64,000 nt of DNA from Hahnella aquatica (GTDB lineage: Bacteria; Pseudomonadota; Gammaproteobacteria; Burkholderiales; Burkholderiaceae_A), in the NCBI GenBank assembly GCA_965194505.1, contig OZ239144.1, positions 1-64,000 of the forward strand, given 5' to 3'. Position 1 is the stretch's first letter. Each line of letters starts with the position of its first letter. The translations under genes and the position numbers were made by a program. The notes under the pieces were generated by a model, which searched no databases, was not told the origin of the DNA, and saw only the letters and a program-made list of their open reading frames with translations. Shown here in pieces: positions 34,089 to 43,279 of this stretch.

Positions 34089-34652
34089 CTACTGCGCGGG
34101 CACGCGAAGGCTGTCGAAGAACTGCTCGATGGCCTCCTGGTTGCGCTCAGACTGTGGCCCAGCCACCAGCGCCTCGACCACCACGCCGGCCTGCACGACG
34201 GTGGTCATCTCCAGGAAGGCGGGCATCGGCGGCTGGTTGGCCTCCACGGGCATCTCGCCCGTGGCCCGAAAGCGCGGGCCCTTGACGCTGGCATCGTCCA
34301 CCGTGGCGCGAAGGTTGCGCAGCATCGCCGCCTCCAAGGCCTTGCGCATGCCCTCCAGCAAGGCGGCAGATGCGGGCTTTCCAGACAAGCCCAGTGGCTG
34401 GGCCACGCCCATGGTGAACCGGGTCTCACCGACCTTGGCGGCATGCAGGCGCAGTGAAATGAGTTGTTCGCTGCCATCGGGCAGGGTGAGGCTCACTTGG
34501 CGGGTGACCTCTACGGGCTTGCCTGGTAGCGTGACCGACCAGCGACCCTCGGGGTCTCTCACCATGCGCCAGTCGTGGGTGGGCGAGCAGCCGGTGAGCC
34601 AGACAATGCCCGCCAGCAGGAGCGGCCATCCGAGCCGAGAGACAATGGACAT
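34089..34652 (-). CDS. Putative lipoprotein of unknown function
   Basis: A 187-residue predicted lipoprotein. From the ATG at 34652 the signal peptide is MSIVSRLGWPLLLAGIVW followed by the lipobox LTGC, with Cys22 the likely lipid-modified residue. ATG at 34664 is an alternative start adding four residues. The mature protein has the segment WRMVRDPEGRWSVTLPGKPVEVTRQV, a pattern found in many uncharacterised envelope proteins, and ends in a helical region (NQEAIEQFFDSLRV). I do not recognise a named family with confidence. It precedes the MFS gene by 15 bases and is divergent from the DUF1840 gene by 47 bases. Confidence 0.72.
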   Translation of the reverse strand: MSIVSRLGWPLLLAGIVWLTGCSPTHDWRMVRDPEGRWSVTLPGKPVEVTRQVSLTLPDGSEQLISLRLHAAKVGETRFTMGVAQPLGLSGKPASAALLEGMRKALEAAMLRNLRATVDDASVKGPRFRATGEMPVEANQPPMPAFLEMTTVVQAGVVVEALVAGPQSERNQEAIEQFFDSLRVPAQ

Positions 34653-34699
34653 CTGCACCTGCATCTGTGTAACCCCCAAGAGCGAAGGAGTGTAGCCCA

Positions 34700-35053
34700 G
34701 TGATCCGATTCATGAGCAAGGCCGCGGCATCATTTGTGATGACCGAGGAGGTGGCCCAGCAGGTCTTTAAGGCGCTGGGTGAGGATGGCCACGTGCCGGG
34801 GATCTGGGTGGTCGATCGCCTGCCCGAGGTGATTGCGGCAGCGCAGTCTGCGAAGGCGCAGGCCAAGCAGCAGGATGCCCAGACCGAGGCGCAGTTGGAG
34901 GCGGGCTTGGAGGCCTTGCAGTCCAAAGGGGCCCTGCCCGATGCGGCCCTTGGTGCCAGGCTCGTGGGGCTGTCTCGCCGGCTTGTGCCTGTCTTGGAGA
35001 TGCTCGAGCGCGCACGCGTGGCGGGTGAACCGGTGGTCTGGGAGCGGAACTAG
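34700..35053 (+). CDS. DUF1840 domain protein
   Basis: A 117-residue protein resembling the DUF1840 family of small betaproteobacterial proteins with no known role. The N-terminus MIRFMSKAAASFVMTEEVAQQVFKALG fits the family pattern of a short strand followed by helix, and a charged Ala/Gln-rich helix follows (AQSAKAQAKQQDAQTEAQLEAG). The GTG at 34700 has AAGGAG ten bases upstream, supporting it over ATG 34712. The end overlaps the 3' end of metH by 4 bases on the opposite strand. No partner gene is evident. Confidence 0.78.
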   Translation: MIRFMSKAAASFVMTEEVAQQVFKALGEDGHVPGIWVVDRLPEVIAAAQSAKAQAKQQDAQTEAQLEAGLEALQSKGALPDAALGARLVGLSRRLVPVLEMLERARVAGEPVVWERN

Positions 35054-38000
35054 CCCAGCACAGTGGCCAGGCGAGACCGGGCGTCTCGGTCGGAGACCTT
35101 GGCGCGTTGGGCATAGTCGGCCAACTGGTCTTCGCCAATCGGGCCCAGGTTGAAGTACTGGGACTCTGGCCGCCAAAAGTAAAAGCCACTCACGGCCGAG
35201 GCCGGCAGCATGGCCAGGTTCTCGGTCAGTGACATCTGGATGTCTTTTGCCTGCAGGACTTCAAAGAGCGCAGCCTTCACGCTGTGATCTGGGCATGCGG
35301 GGTACCCCGGGGCCGGCCGAATGCCTTGGTAGCGCTCGGCGATGAGGTCTTCGTTGGAGAGGCCTTCCTCGGGCTGGTAGGCCCAGAACTCGGTGCGCAC
35401 CCGTTGGTGCAGGCGCTCTGCGAAGGCCTCGGCGAGTCGGTCGGCCAGGGCCTTGACCAGAATGGCGTTGTAGTCGTCGCCCTTGGCCTCGTAGTCGGCA
35501 GCCAAGGCATCGGCACCATGCACGCCCACGGCAAAGCATCCGATGTAGTCCGGCACCTGGGCCTCGGTGGGGGCCACGTAGTCGGCCAGGCATTTGTTGT
35601 ACTCGCCGCTGGGCTTTTCTGTTTGTTGCCGCAGGCCATGCCAGGTCAGCACCGGGGTGGAGAGGGATTCATCGGCGTAGATGGTGATGTCTTCTGGGCC
35701 CGTGCGCCGTGCGGGCAACAGGGCCAGGACACCATTGGCCGTGAGCCGGCGGCCATCGATGAGCTTGGCCAGCATGGCCTTGCCATCGGCATAGACCTGT
35801 CGGGCCTGCTCGCCCACCACGGCATCTTCCAGAATGGCGGGGTAGGGGCCGGCGAGGTCCCAGGTCTGGAAGAACGGTGTCCAGTCGATGGTGGCCACGA
35901 GCTCTTCGAGCGGATACGACTTCAGCACACGACGGCCCATGGCCTTGGGCACGGGGGCGGCCGTGAACTCGATGGTGGGCGCATGGGCGCGCGCCTGGTC
36001 GAGCGTGAGCATCTTGGCTGCGGCCTTGGCGGCATGGCGCTCGCGCAGCTTGGCGTAGTCACGGATCACCTCGCCCAGGTAGGCGCCCTTCTGGGCTGAA
36101 TCGCTGGTGAGCGCCTGCGCCACGGGCACAGACCGTGAGGCATCGGGCACCCAGATGACGGGGCCCGAGTAGTGCGGGGCAATCTTCACGGCGGTGTGGA
36201 TGCGTGACGTGGTGGCCCCACCGATCAGCAGTGGAATCTGTTTGCAGCGGCACCATTCATCCCGCTCCATCTCGCGGGCCACATGAGACATCTCCTCGAG
36301 CGAGGGGGTGATGAGGCCCGACAGGCCGATGAGGTCTGCGTTGTGCTCCTTGGCGGCCTGCAGAATTTGTTGGGCGGGCACCATGACCCCGAGGTTGACG
36401 ATCTCGAAGTTGTTGCACTGGAGGACCACCGACACAATGTTCTTGCCAATGTCGTGCACGTCGCCTTTGACGGTGGCAAGAATCATCTTGCCCTTGGCCT
36501 GCGAGGTGCCACTGGCGGCCTGTTCGGCCTCAATGAAGGGCACGAGGTGGGCCACGGCCGCCTTCATGACCCGGGCAGACTTCACCACCTGGGGCAGGAA
36601 CATCTTGCCCTCTGCGAAGAGATCGCCCACCACATTCATGCCGCCCATGAGAGGCCCTTCGATGACCTCGATGGGCCGGCCACCACGGGCTTCCACGGCC
36701 GCTCGAACGGCCTCGGTGTCTTCCACAATGAACTCTGTGAGGCCATGCACCAGGGCATGCTCGAGCCGTTTCTCGACCGGCAGCTCGCGCCAGGCGAGCT
36801 TCTCCTCGTCGCGTTTGGCACCGCCCTTGAGTTGCTCGGCAAACTGAATCATGCGCTCGGTGGCGTCGGGCCGGCGGGCCAGCACGATGTCCTCGACGTG
36901 CTCGCGCAATTCTGGGGAGAGGTCTTCGTAGACGCCGAGCTGGCCGGCATTGACGATCCCCATGGTCATGCCCGCGCGCACCGCGTGGTAGAGGAAGACG
37001 GTGTGAATGGCCTCGCGTGCGGGGTCGTTTCCGCGGAACGAGAAGCTCACATTGGAGACGCCGCCCGAGACCTTTGCATGGGGCAGGTTCTCGCGAATCC
37101 ACTGGGTGGCCTCGATGAAGTCGATGGCATAGCGGTCGTGTTCTTCAATGCCCGTGGCAATGGCGAAGATGTTGGGGTCAAAGATGATGTCTTCGGGGGG
37201 AAAGCCCACCGTGTCGGTGAGCAGGCTGTAGGCCCGCGAGCAGATGGTCTGTCGGCGGGCCAGCGTGTCGGCCTGACCTTGTTCATCGAAGGCCATGACA
37301 ATCACGGCAGCACCGTACTTGCGGCACAGCCGGGCCTGCCGAACGAACTCGGCCTCGCCCTCTTTCATGGAAATGGAGTTGACGATGGCCTTGCCCTGAA
37401 CGCATTTCAGGCCAGCCTCAATCACGCTCCATTTGGAGGAGTCGATCATCACGGGCACGCGGGAGATGTCCGGCTCCGAGGCAATCAGGTTGAGGAAGCG
37501 GGTCATGGCGGCCTGGGAGTCGAGCATGGCCTCGTCCATGTTCACGTCGATCACCTGGGCGCCGTTCTCCACCTGCTGCCGGGCCACGTCCACGGCCTTC
37601 TCAAAATCACCCGAGAGAATCAGCCGCGCGAACTGCTTGGAGCCGGTGACATTGGTTCGCTCGCCCACATTCACGAAAAACGAGGTCTCGTCGATGTTGC
37701 AAGGCTCCAGGCCAGAGAGCCGCAGCTTCGGCGCGACCTTGGGCACGGTGCGCGGCGTGTAGGCCGAGACGGCCTTTGCAATGGCTGCGATGTGCTCTGG
37801 CGTGGTGCCGCAGCAGCCCCCCACCACGTTCACCCATCCTGCATCGGCGAACTCTTTGAGGAAGCCCGACGTGATGGGCGGTGTTTCATCAAAGCCCGTG
37901 GGCGCCATGGGATTGGGCAGGCCGGCATTCGGATAGATGCAGATGGGCACATCTGCGAGCTTGGAGAGCTCCTCGACATAGGGCCGCATGAGGGCGGCTC

Positions 38001-38835
38001 CGAGTGCACAGTTCAGGCCAATGGTGATGGGCCGCGCATGACGAACGCTGTTCCAGAAGGCTTCCACGGTCTGGCCCGAGAGGATGCGGCCAGAGGCGTC
38101 TGTCACGGTGCCCGAGATCATCACGGGGATGCGTTCACCGCGGGCCTCGAAGAGGCTCTCGATGGCAAAAATGGCGGCCTTGGCATTGAGGGTGTCGAAG
38201 ATGGTCTCAATGAGCAGAAGGTCCACGCCGGCCTCGATGAGTGCCTGGGCCTGCTCACCATAGGAGGCGGCGAGCTCATCAAAGCTCGTGTTGCGCGCGC
38301 CCGGGTCGTTGACATCGGGCGAGATGGAGGCGGTGCGGGGCGTGGGCCCCAGGGCCCCAGCCACAAAGCGGGGGTGGTCTGGCGTGCTGAATCGGTCGCG
38401 GGCGCGACAGGCCAGCTCGGCCGAGGCGATGTTCATCTGGCGGGCCAGGCCTTCGAGGTGGTAGTCGGCCTGGGCCACCTGGGTCGCGCCAAAGGTGTTG
38501 GTCTCGATGATGTCGGCCCCGGCCGCGAGGTAGGCTTCGTGGATGCCCTGAATGATCTGGGGCTGGGTGAGGCTCAGCAGCTCATTGTTGCCCTTGACAT
38601 CGATGCCGGCGTCGGTGGCCGCAGCCAGTGCCTGCGCAGCGTCTCCCGTGAGGGCCACGGCGGCATTGCCCTCGAGCCCCCGATAGGCCTCTTCGCTCAG
38701 GCGATGCTGCTGGATCATCGTGCCCATGGCGCCATCGATGATGAGAATGCGCTGGGCGAGTGCAGCCCTCAGCCGCGCAAAGGCGGCCGACTCCTGAAGC
38801 ACGGGTGCGGAAGGGGTGTGGTCGGCGGGGGTCAA
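35050..38835 (-). CDS. metH: Cobalamin-dependent methionine synthase
   Basis: Transfers a methyl group from methyltetrahydrofolate through cobalamin to homocysteine. The 1261-residue protein has all four modules. The homocysteine domain carries LIIDGAMGTMIQ and the zinc cysteines in GLNCALGA and GGCCGTTP. The pterin domain follows at about 370-650 (INVGERTNVTGSKQF, MIDSSKWSVIEAGL). The B12 domain carries the cobalt-ligating His in DVHDIGKNI. The C-terminal reactivation domain has RPAPGYPACPDH. The start is uncertain: TTG at 38835, eight bases after the upstream stop, or GTG at 38802, which fits the E. coli N-terminus better. No cobalamin riboswitch is visible; the gene is last in a tight minus-strand run. 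Confidence 0.97.
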   Translation of the reverse strand: MTPADHTPSAPVLQESAAFARLRAALAQRILIIDGAMGTMIQQHRLSEEAYRGLEGNAAVALTGDAAQALAAATDAGIDVKGNNELLSLTQPQIIQGIHEAYLAAGADIIETNTFGATQVAQADYHLEGLARQMNIASAELACRARDRFSTPDHPRFVAGALGPTPRTASISPDVNDPGARNTSFDELAASYGEQAQALIEAGVDLLLIETIFDTLNAKAAIFAIESLFEARGERIPVMISGTVTDASGRILSGQTVEAFWNSVRHARPITIGLNCALGAALMRPYVEELSKLADVPICIYPNAGLPNPMAPTGFDETPPITSGFLKEFADAGWVNVVGGCCGTTPEHIAAIAKAVSAYTPRTVPKVAPKLRLSGLEPCNIDETSFFVNVGERTNVTGSKQFARLILSGDFEKAVDVARQQVENGAQVIDVNMDEAMLDSQAAMTRFLNLIASEPDISRVPVMIDSSKWSVIEAGLKCVQGKAIVNSISMKEGEAEFVRQARLCRKYGAAVIVMAFDEQGQADTLARRQTICSRAYSLLTDTVGFPPEDIIFDPNIFAIATGIEEHDRYAIDFIEATQWIRENLPHAKVSGGVSNVSFSFRGNDPAREAIHTVFLYHAVRAGMTMGIVNAGQLGVYEDLSPELREHVEDIVLARRPDATERMIQFAEQLKGGAKRDEEKLAWRELPVEKRLEHALVHGLTEFIVEDTEAVRAAVEARGGRPIEVIEGPLMGGMNVVGDLFAEGKMFLPQVVKSARVMKAAVAHLVPFIEAEQAASGTSQAKGKMILATVKGDVHDIGKNIVSVVLQCNNFEIVNLGVMVPAQQILQAAKEHNADLIGLSGLITPSLEEMSHVAREMERDEWCRCKQIPLLIGGATTSRIHTAVKIAPHYSGPVIWVPDASRSVPVAQALTSDSAQKGAYLGEVIRDYAKLRERHAAKAAAKMLTLDQARAHAPTIEFTAAPVPKAMGRRVLKSYPLEELVATIDWTPFFQTWDLAGPYPAILEDAVVGEQARQVYADGKAMLAKLIDGRRLTANGVLALLPARRTGPEDITIYADESLSTPVLTWHGLRQQTEKPSGEYNKCLADYVAPTEAQVPDYIGCFAVGVHGADALAADYEAKGDDYNAILVKALADRLAEAFAERLHQRVRTEFWAYQPEEGLSNEDLIAERYQGIRPAPGYPACPDHSVKAALFEVLQAKDIQMSLTENLAMLPASAVSGFYFWRPESQYFNLGPIGEDQLADYAQRAKVSDRDARSRLATVLG

Positions 38836-38843
38836 GCCCGCGA

Positions 38844-39821
38844 TTATAGGCGCTCCAGCCAGTGCGAGAGCCCGTCTGCGTTGAGCCGAAGGTCGAGAGC
38901 CAACACCTCGCCAAGGGATTTCTCATCGAGGGTGACACCCATGGCTCGGGCCTGGCCGCCAATGAGCTGGTGGAGGTCGGCCTCAATGGCCTTGGCGCGA
39001 CCCTCGCCATGGTCTCGTCGGGCCAACGCAATGGCGGTGTACTGGTCCACCTGTTTGAGCAGCTGCGCCCCCGCGGCCTGGACATCCCTCACCTGGGAGT
39101 AGTGGGTCAGGTAGACGGCGGGCGGCTTTGCGGCCATGACCCTCGAAATCGAGGCCTTCAATGGCTCGGGCTCGAACTGGGTGGGCGGGCAGGTGACAAA
39201 AATGAAGGAGCCATTGGGTGTGTCGAGCTCGCGGTAGGAGATGCCAAAGGTGTCTCCAGTGAAGATGCCGCCCGTTTGTGTGTCCTGGATGAACACGTGG
39301 TGACGGGCGTGGCCCGGGGCATCCCAGAAGACCAGCTCTCGGCCGGCCAGAGAAATGCTGGCCCCTTCGGGGGTGGTGATGATGCGGTCTTCTGCCACTG
39401 GCGAGAGGGGCCCGTATTCGCGAAGGGCCATCTCTTCCCCATAGACCGCACAGACGGCTGACCAGAGCTGGCTTGGGTCGAGCATGTGGCGAAGGCCACG
39501 TGGGTGCACGGTGAGCTTGGCCTTCGGGCAGGCCGCCATGAGGGCGCCTGCACCGCCTGCGTGGTCGAGGTGAACATGGGTGAGCACGATGAAATCCACG
39601 CAGTCTGGGGAGAGCCCCAGTGTGTTCAAGGCGGCCAGGGTGCGGGGCACCGAGCGCTCAGTGGACGTGTCGATGATGGCCACGCGCCCTTTCTCGACGA
39701 GCAGGTGTACGGCATCGAGCTCGTCGCGCAGGTAGCCCGAGTCGACGGCATGGATGCCATGGCCAAAGTCGCGCAGGCCAGTGGCCCGCAATGGGTAGTC
39801 GTCATGGTGGTGAATGCGCAT
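38844..39821 (-). CDS. Metallo-beta-lactamase-fold hydrolase
   Basis: A 325-residue metallo-beta-lactamase-superfamily protein. The metal motif THVHLDHAGG places His82, His84, Asp86 and His87; further ligands are probably the His in DAPGHARHH and the Asp in GGIFTGDTFG. The strand VAIIDTSTERS precedes the motif as in glyoxalase II-like and related enzymes. The C-terminal 100 residues form a helical extension. GGGAG upstream of the ATG is a good ribosome-binding site. It lies between the GMC oxidoreductase gene (14 bases upstream) and metH (8 bases downstream). The substrate is unknown; thioesters, lactones and phosphodiesters are all possible for this fold. Confidence 0.85.
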   Translation of the reverse strand: MRIHHHDDYPLRATGLRDFGHGIHAVDSGYLRDELDAVHLLVEKGRVAIIDTSTERSVPRTLAALNTLGLSPDCVDFIVLTHVHLDHAGGAGALMAACPKAKLTVHPRGLRHMLDPSQLWSAVCAVYGEEMALREYGPLSPVAEDRIITTPEGASISLAGRELVFWDAPGHARHHVFIQDTQTGGIFTGDTFGISYRELDTPNGSFIFVTCPPTQFEPEPLKASISRVMAAKPPAVYLTHYSQVRDVQAAGAQLLKQVDQYTAIALARRDHGEGRAKAIEADLHQLIGGQARAMGVTLDEKSLGEVLALDLRLNADGLSHWLERL

Positions 39822-39835
39822 GTGAAAACTCCCTT

Positions 39836-41542
39836 TTAAGAAGAATGGGTTTCAGAGAGGATGGACTCGGCCGCGCGCGCGGCAATGAGCATGACCGGTG
39901 TGTTGGTGTTGCCGGAGGTGATCAGTGGCATGGCCGAGGCATCCACCACCCGAAGGCCCGCCACGCCGCGCAGCCGGCAGTCGGAGTCGAGCACCGTGCG
40001 CGGGTCGTCGGCATGACCCTGGGCGCTGATGCGACCCATGGTGCAGGTGCCCACCGGATGAAAGATGGTGGTGCCGAGTTCGCGGGCCGCCTGCGCGAGC
40101 TGCGCCTCGGTGGTTCGGTCTGGGCCTGGCAGGAATTCCTCTGGCGCATGGGCGGCCAGGGCTGGTGAGGCCATGATGGCGCGGGTCTGCTCGAGGCCTC
40201 GGATGCTGGCCTGCAGGTCCTCCTCGGTGGAGAGGTAGCGGCAGTCGATCTTGGGCGCGGCCAATGGGTCGGGCTGCGTGATGGCCACCACCCCTCGCGA
40301 GCTCGGCCGCAGGTAACAGACCGAGGGCGTGATGGCATCGAAGGGATGCAGGGGCTGGCCAAAGGCTGGCAGCGACAGCGGCTGCACATGCCACTCGAGG
40401 TCTGCGCTCTCCACACCTGGATGGCTCTTGCCAAAGGCGCCGAGCGTCGAGGGTGGCATGGTCATGGGCCCACGCCGAAACAACAGGTAGTCGAGGCCCA
40501 TCTTGGCGCGCCCCCAGGGGCTGCGATAAAGGCCGTTGACCGTGGTGGCATGGCGAACCTTGTAGACCGTTCGAATCTGCAGGTGGTCTTGCAGGTTCTC
40601 GCCCACCCCAGGGAGGTCGGCCACGATGGGGATCTGATGCGATCGCAGCAGCCCGGCCGGGCCAATGCCCGAGACCTGCAGCAGCTGTGGCGAGCCAATG
40701 GCACCGGCCGAGAGGATCACCTCCTTGCGCGCCGCAACCGAGACCTTGTCGCCGTTGTGCAGCACGGTGACCCCGCAGGCACGTTGGCGCGCCCCGGTCC
40801 AGGCACCTGCGGAGGCGGGGGCCTGATCCAGGCTGCAGAACTGCAGGCCCAGGGCCTGGGCGTGGGTCCAGATGGTGAGGTTGGGTCGATGGGCGATGGG
40901 ATGCAGGAAGGCATCGGCCATCGACCAGCGGCGTCCTCTGCGCTGGGTCACATGGAAATAAGCGCTGCCGAAGTTGTCGCCCCGGTTGAACTCGGCAATG
41001 GCGGGGATGCCCTGCTCTTGGGCGGCGCGCTGCCAGGCCTCCAGGATGGGCCAACGCACCCGCGGCGATTCCACACGCATTTCCCCGCCCTGCCCGTGCC
41101 AGGGATTGGCGCCTTCGAAGTAATCCTCGAGCGACATGAGCGTGGCGAGGGTCTGGCCCGAGCTTGCCGTGCCCCAGGCCCATCGGTCATCACCTGTGGC
41201 CGCCTGCCAGCGGGCGTAATCACTGGCCTGCCCGCGCATGTAGATCATGGCGTTGATGGAGGAGCAACCTCCAATCACACGGCCGCGGGCATAGTGAATG
41301 CTGCGGCCATCCAGGCCTGGGTCTGGTTCGGTCTTGAAGCACCAGTCGGTTCGTGGGTTGGCAATGGTGAAGAGATAGCCGACCGGCACCTTGATCCAGA
41401 ACCAGTCGTCGGGCCCGCCCGCCTCGAGCAGGAGCACCCGGTGGGCGGGGTTGGCGGAGAGACGATTGGCCAGGAGGCAGCCCGCGCTGCCGGCGCCCAC
41501 GATGACGTAGTCGAAGCTGGTCTGCTGCGCCGGGCCAGTCAT
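39836..41542 (-). CDS. GMC-family FAD-dependent oxidoreductase
   Basis: A 568-residue glucose-methanol-choline oxidoreductase, probably an alcohol dehydrogenase. Near the N-terminus DYVIVGAGSAGCLLANRLS is the FAD-binding Rossmann motif. The first GMC signature is GRVIGGCSSINAMIYMRG and the second is SAGAIGSPQLLQVSGIGP. The C-terminus has FHPVGTCTMG and ITSGNTNTPVML, which supply the catalytic His and Asn. The ATG at 41542, 10 bases after the aceK stop, is preferred; an ATG at 41581 would overlap aceK by 29 bases. Choline dehydrogenase or medium-chain alcohol dehydrogenase activity is possible. No betaine or alkane gene is nearby to help. Confidence 0.88.
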   Translation of the reverse strand: MTGPAQQTSFDYVIVGAGSAGCLLANRLSANPAHRVLLLEAGGPDDWFWIKVPVGYLFTIANPRTDWCFKTEPDPGLDGRSIHYARGRVIGGCSSINAMIYMRGQASDYARWQAATGDDRWAWGTASSGQTLATLMSLEDYFEGANPWHGQGGEMRVESPRVRWPILEAWQRAAQEQGIPAIAEFNRGDNFGSAYFHVTQRRGRRWSMADAFLHPIAHRPNLTIWTHAQALGLQFCSLDQAPASAGAWTGARQRACGVTVLHNGDKVSVAARKEVILSAGAIGSPQLLQVSGIGPAGLLRSHQIPIVADLPGVGENLQDHLQIRTVYKVRHATTVNGLYRSPWGRAKMGLDYLLFRRGPMTMPPSTLGAFGKSHPGVESADLEWHVQPLSLPAFGQPLHPFDAITPSVCYLRPSSRGVVAITQPDPLAAPKIDCRYLSTEEDLQASIRGLEQTRAIMASPALAAHAPEEFLPGPDRTTEAQLAQAARELGTTIFHPVGTCTMGRISAQGHADDPRTVLDSDCRLRGVAGLRVVDASAMPLITSGNTNTPVMLIAARAAESILSETHSS

Positions 41543-41552
41543 GTAGGACGGC

Positions 41553-43277
41553 TCATGCAGGGCTCCTTGCGTTGGATGCAAATCGAATGGCCTCGGGATA
41601 GGGAAAGACGTCGTCGAGCAGGCCCTGCCGAATGCGGTGCTGCTGCTCCGACCAGAAGGAGGCCTGCAGCAGGTCTGCGTGATGCCTCATGAATGCCCCC
41701 CGAAGCTTGGGCAGGCCGAGCAAGAAGCGACCGAACTCTTCGGGGAATACGTCATTGGGGCCCACCGTGTACCAGGGCTCACTGGCCATCTCGTCCTCGG
41801 GGGTTCGGGGCTCGGGAATGGTTCTGAAGTTGCACTCCGTGAGGTACTGGATCTCGTCGTAGTCGTAGAACACCACACGCCCTTGGCGTGTGAGGCCGAA
41901 GTTCTTGTAGAGCATGTCGCCCGGAAAGATATTCGCAGCCACGAGCTGCCGTATGGCGTCTCCGTACTCCTTGATGGCATGGTCGATCTGCGCATCGGTG
42001 GCCTGCTCGAGGTGCAGGTTGAGTGGCACCATGCGCCGCTCAATATAGACATGCTTGATGATGACGCGATCGTCCTGAAACTCGATCATGCTGCGCGCCT
42101 GCTCCAGAATTTCATCGATCAAGGCCTGGTCGAAACGCGCGCGAGGGAAGTCCACATTGGAATACTCCCAGGTGTCGGCCATGCGGCCCACCCGATCGTG
42201 AAGTTTCACGAGTTGGTACTTGGACATGATGTGCTCTCGGCTGACATCCTTTAAGCGTTTGTCCTTGATGATTTTGAAGACATACGGAAACGAGGGCAGG
42301 GTGAAGACCAGCATGACCAGGCCCTTGATGCCCTCGGCGAGCTGGAAGCGGTCGCTCGAATGTTTGAGGTGGTGCAGCAGGTCTCTGTAGAACAGGGTCT
42401 TGCCCTGCTTCTGAAGGCCCAGCATGGTGTAGAGCTCGCTCTTGGGCTTGTTGGGCATGATGCTGCCCAGGAACTGGACATAGGCCGAGGGCACCTCCAT
42501 GTCCACCATGAAGTAGGCCCGCGAGAACGAAAAGAGCAAGGAGATCTGTTCGCGGTCGAGCAGGATGGTGTCGATGCGAAGCAGGCCTTGATCCGATCGC
42601 AGAATGGGCACCACAAAGCCAAAGGGCTCGCCATCGTTGATGATGCGACCAATCAGGTAGGCCCCCTTGTTGCGAAAGAACAGGCCGCGAAGCAGGTGAA
42701 CCTGAAGGTCTGATGCGGCCTTAAATGGCCGAGGCATCTGCTGGCAGATGGCCGCCAGCACCAGCCGCAGGTCGCGATCAATGTTCTCCCAAGGGCTGGC
42801 CATGCCGATGTCCACGGCCATGTCCACGAGGGCCTGGCGGATGCCGCGGGCCCGCGGATAGTAGACCCGATAGGACGGCGGGTCGGAGTCGAGGTAGTCG
42901 GTGGCCACGGCCGGCCGCACAAAGAGGGTCTCGTTTCGGAAGTACTCGCGGTCGAGGAGTCGCGTGGTCACGGAGTTGAAAAAGGTCTCGGCGAGTTCAG
43001 GCTGCTTGTGGTTGGTCAGCAGCATGATGGTGGCCTTCTTGACCTCGGGCCAGACACCCTTGGACTGAAGTTCTTCCTCAAAGAGGGTCTCCAGGTGCTT
43101 GCAGGCCTCTTCGACCCGTTGGTCGTAGAAGGCAATCCGCTCACGTGCAAGCCGACGAATGGCCTGGTAGCTGCCCGATTCAAAACAGGTCTTGGCCTGT
43201 TGGGCGTTGTAACGAAAGAGGCCGTAGTGCCGATCAAAGCCCTCCAACAAGACGCGGGCGATGGCCAGGGCAGACAT
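41553..43277 (-). CDS. aceK: Isocitrate dehydrogenase kinase/phosphatase
   Basis: AceK reversibly phosphorylates isocitrate dehydrogenase and so sets the split between the citric-acid cycle and the glyoxylate bypass. The 574-residue length matches E. coli (578). The protein has the N-terminal regulatory domain (IARVLLEGFDRHYGLFR, YYPRARGIRQALVDMAVDIGM) and the kinase-fold C-terminal domain with VFTLPSFPYVFKIIKDK and the IFPGDMLYKNFGLTRQGRVVFYDYDEI segment, whose Asp residues coordinate the metal and phosphate. aceA and aceB are not nearby. It starts two bases after rodA and continues a long co-directional run. Confidence 0.96.
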   Translation of the reverse strand: MSALAIARVLLEGFDRHYGLFRYNAQQAKTCFESGSYQAIRRLARERIAFYDQRVEEACKHLETLFEEELQSKGVWPEVKKATIMLLTNHKQPELAETFFNSVTTRLLDREYFRNETLFVRPAVATDYLDSDPPSYRVYYPRARGIRQALVDMAVDIGMASPWENIDRDLRLVLAAICQQMPRPFKAASDLQVHLLRGLFFRNKGAYLIGRIINDGEPFGFVVPILRSDQGLLRIDTILLDREQISLLFSFSRAYFMVDMEVPSAYVQFLGSIMPNKPKSELYTMLGLQKQGKTLFYRDLLHHLKHSSDRFQLAEGIKGLVMLVFTLPSFPYVFKIIKDKRLKDVSREHIMSKYQLVKLHDRVGRMADTWEYSNVDFPRARFDQALIDEILEQARSMIEFQDDRVIIKHVYIERRMVPLNLHLEQATDAQIDHAIKEYGDAIRQLVAANIFPGDMLYKNFGLTRQGRVVFYDYDEIQYLTECNFRTIPEPRTPEDEMASEPWYTVGPNDVFPEEFGRFLLGLPKLRGAFMRHHADLLQASFWSEQQHRIRQGLLDDVFPYPEAIRFASNARSPA

Positions 43278-43279
43278 GG

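Noticed and set aside
38836..38843. Cobalamin riboswitch ahead of metH
   Set aside because: Only eight bases separate metH from the upstream gene; there is no leader long enough to hold one.
38845..38860. TATAAT-like hexamer just upstream of metH
   Set aside because: It is made by the CTA-TAA end of the metallo-hydrolase gene, and no fitting -35 element lies 16-18 bases away.
36283..39102. A 939-codon open frame on the plus strand opposite metH
   Set aside because: It is antisense to a clear methionine synthase. Long antisense frames are common in GC-rich genes, and the translation has no domain pattern.
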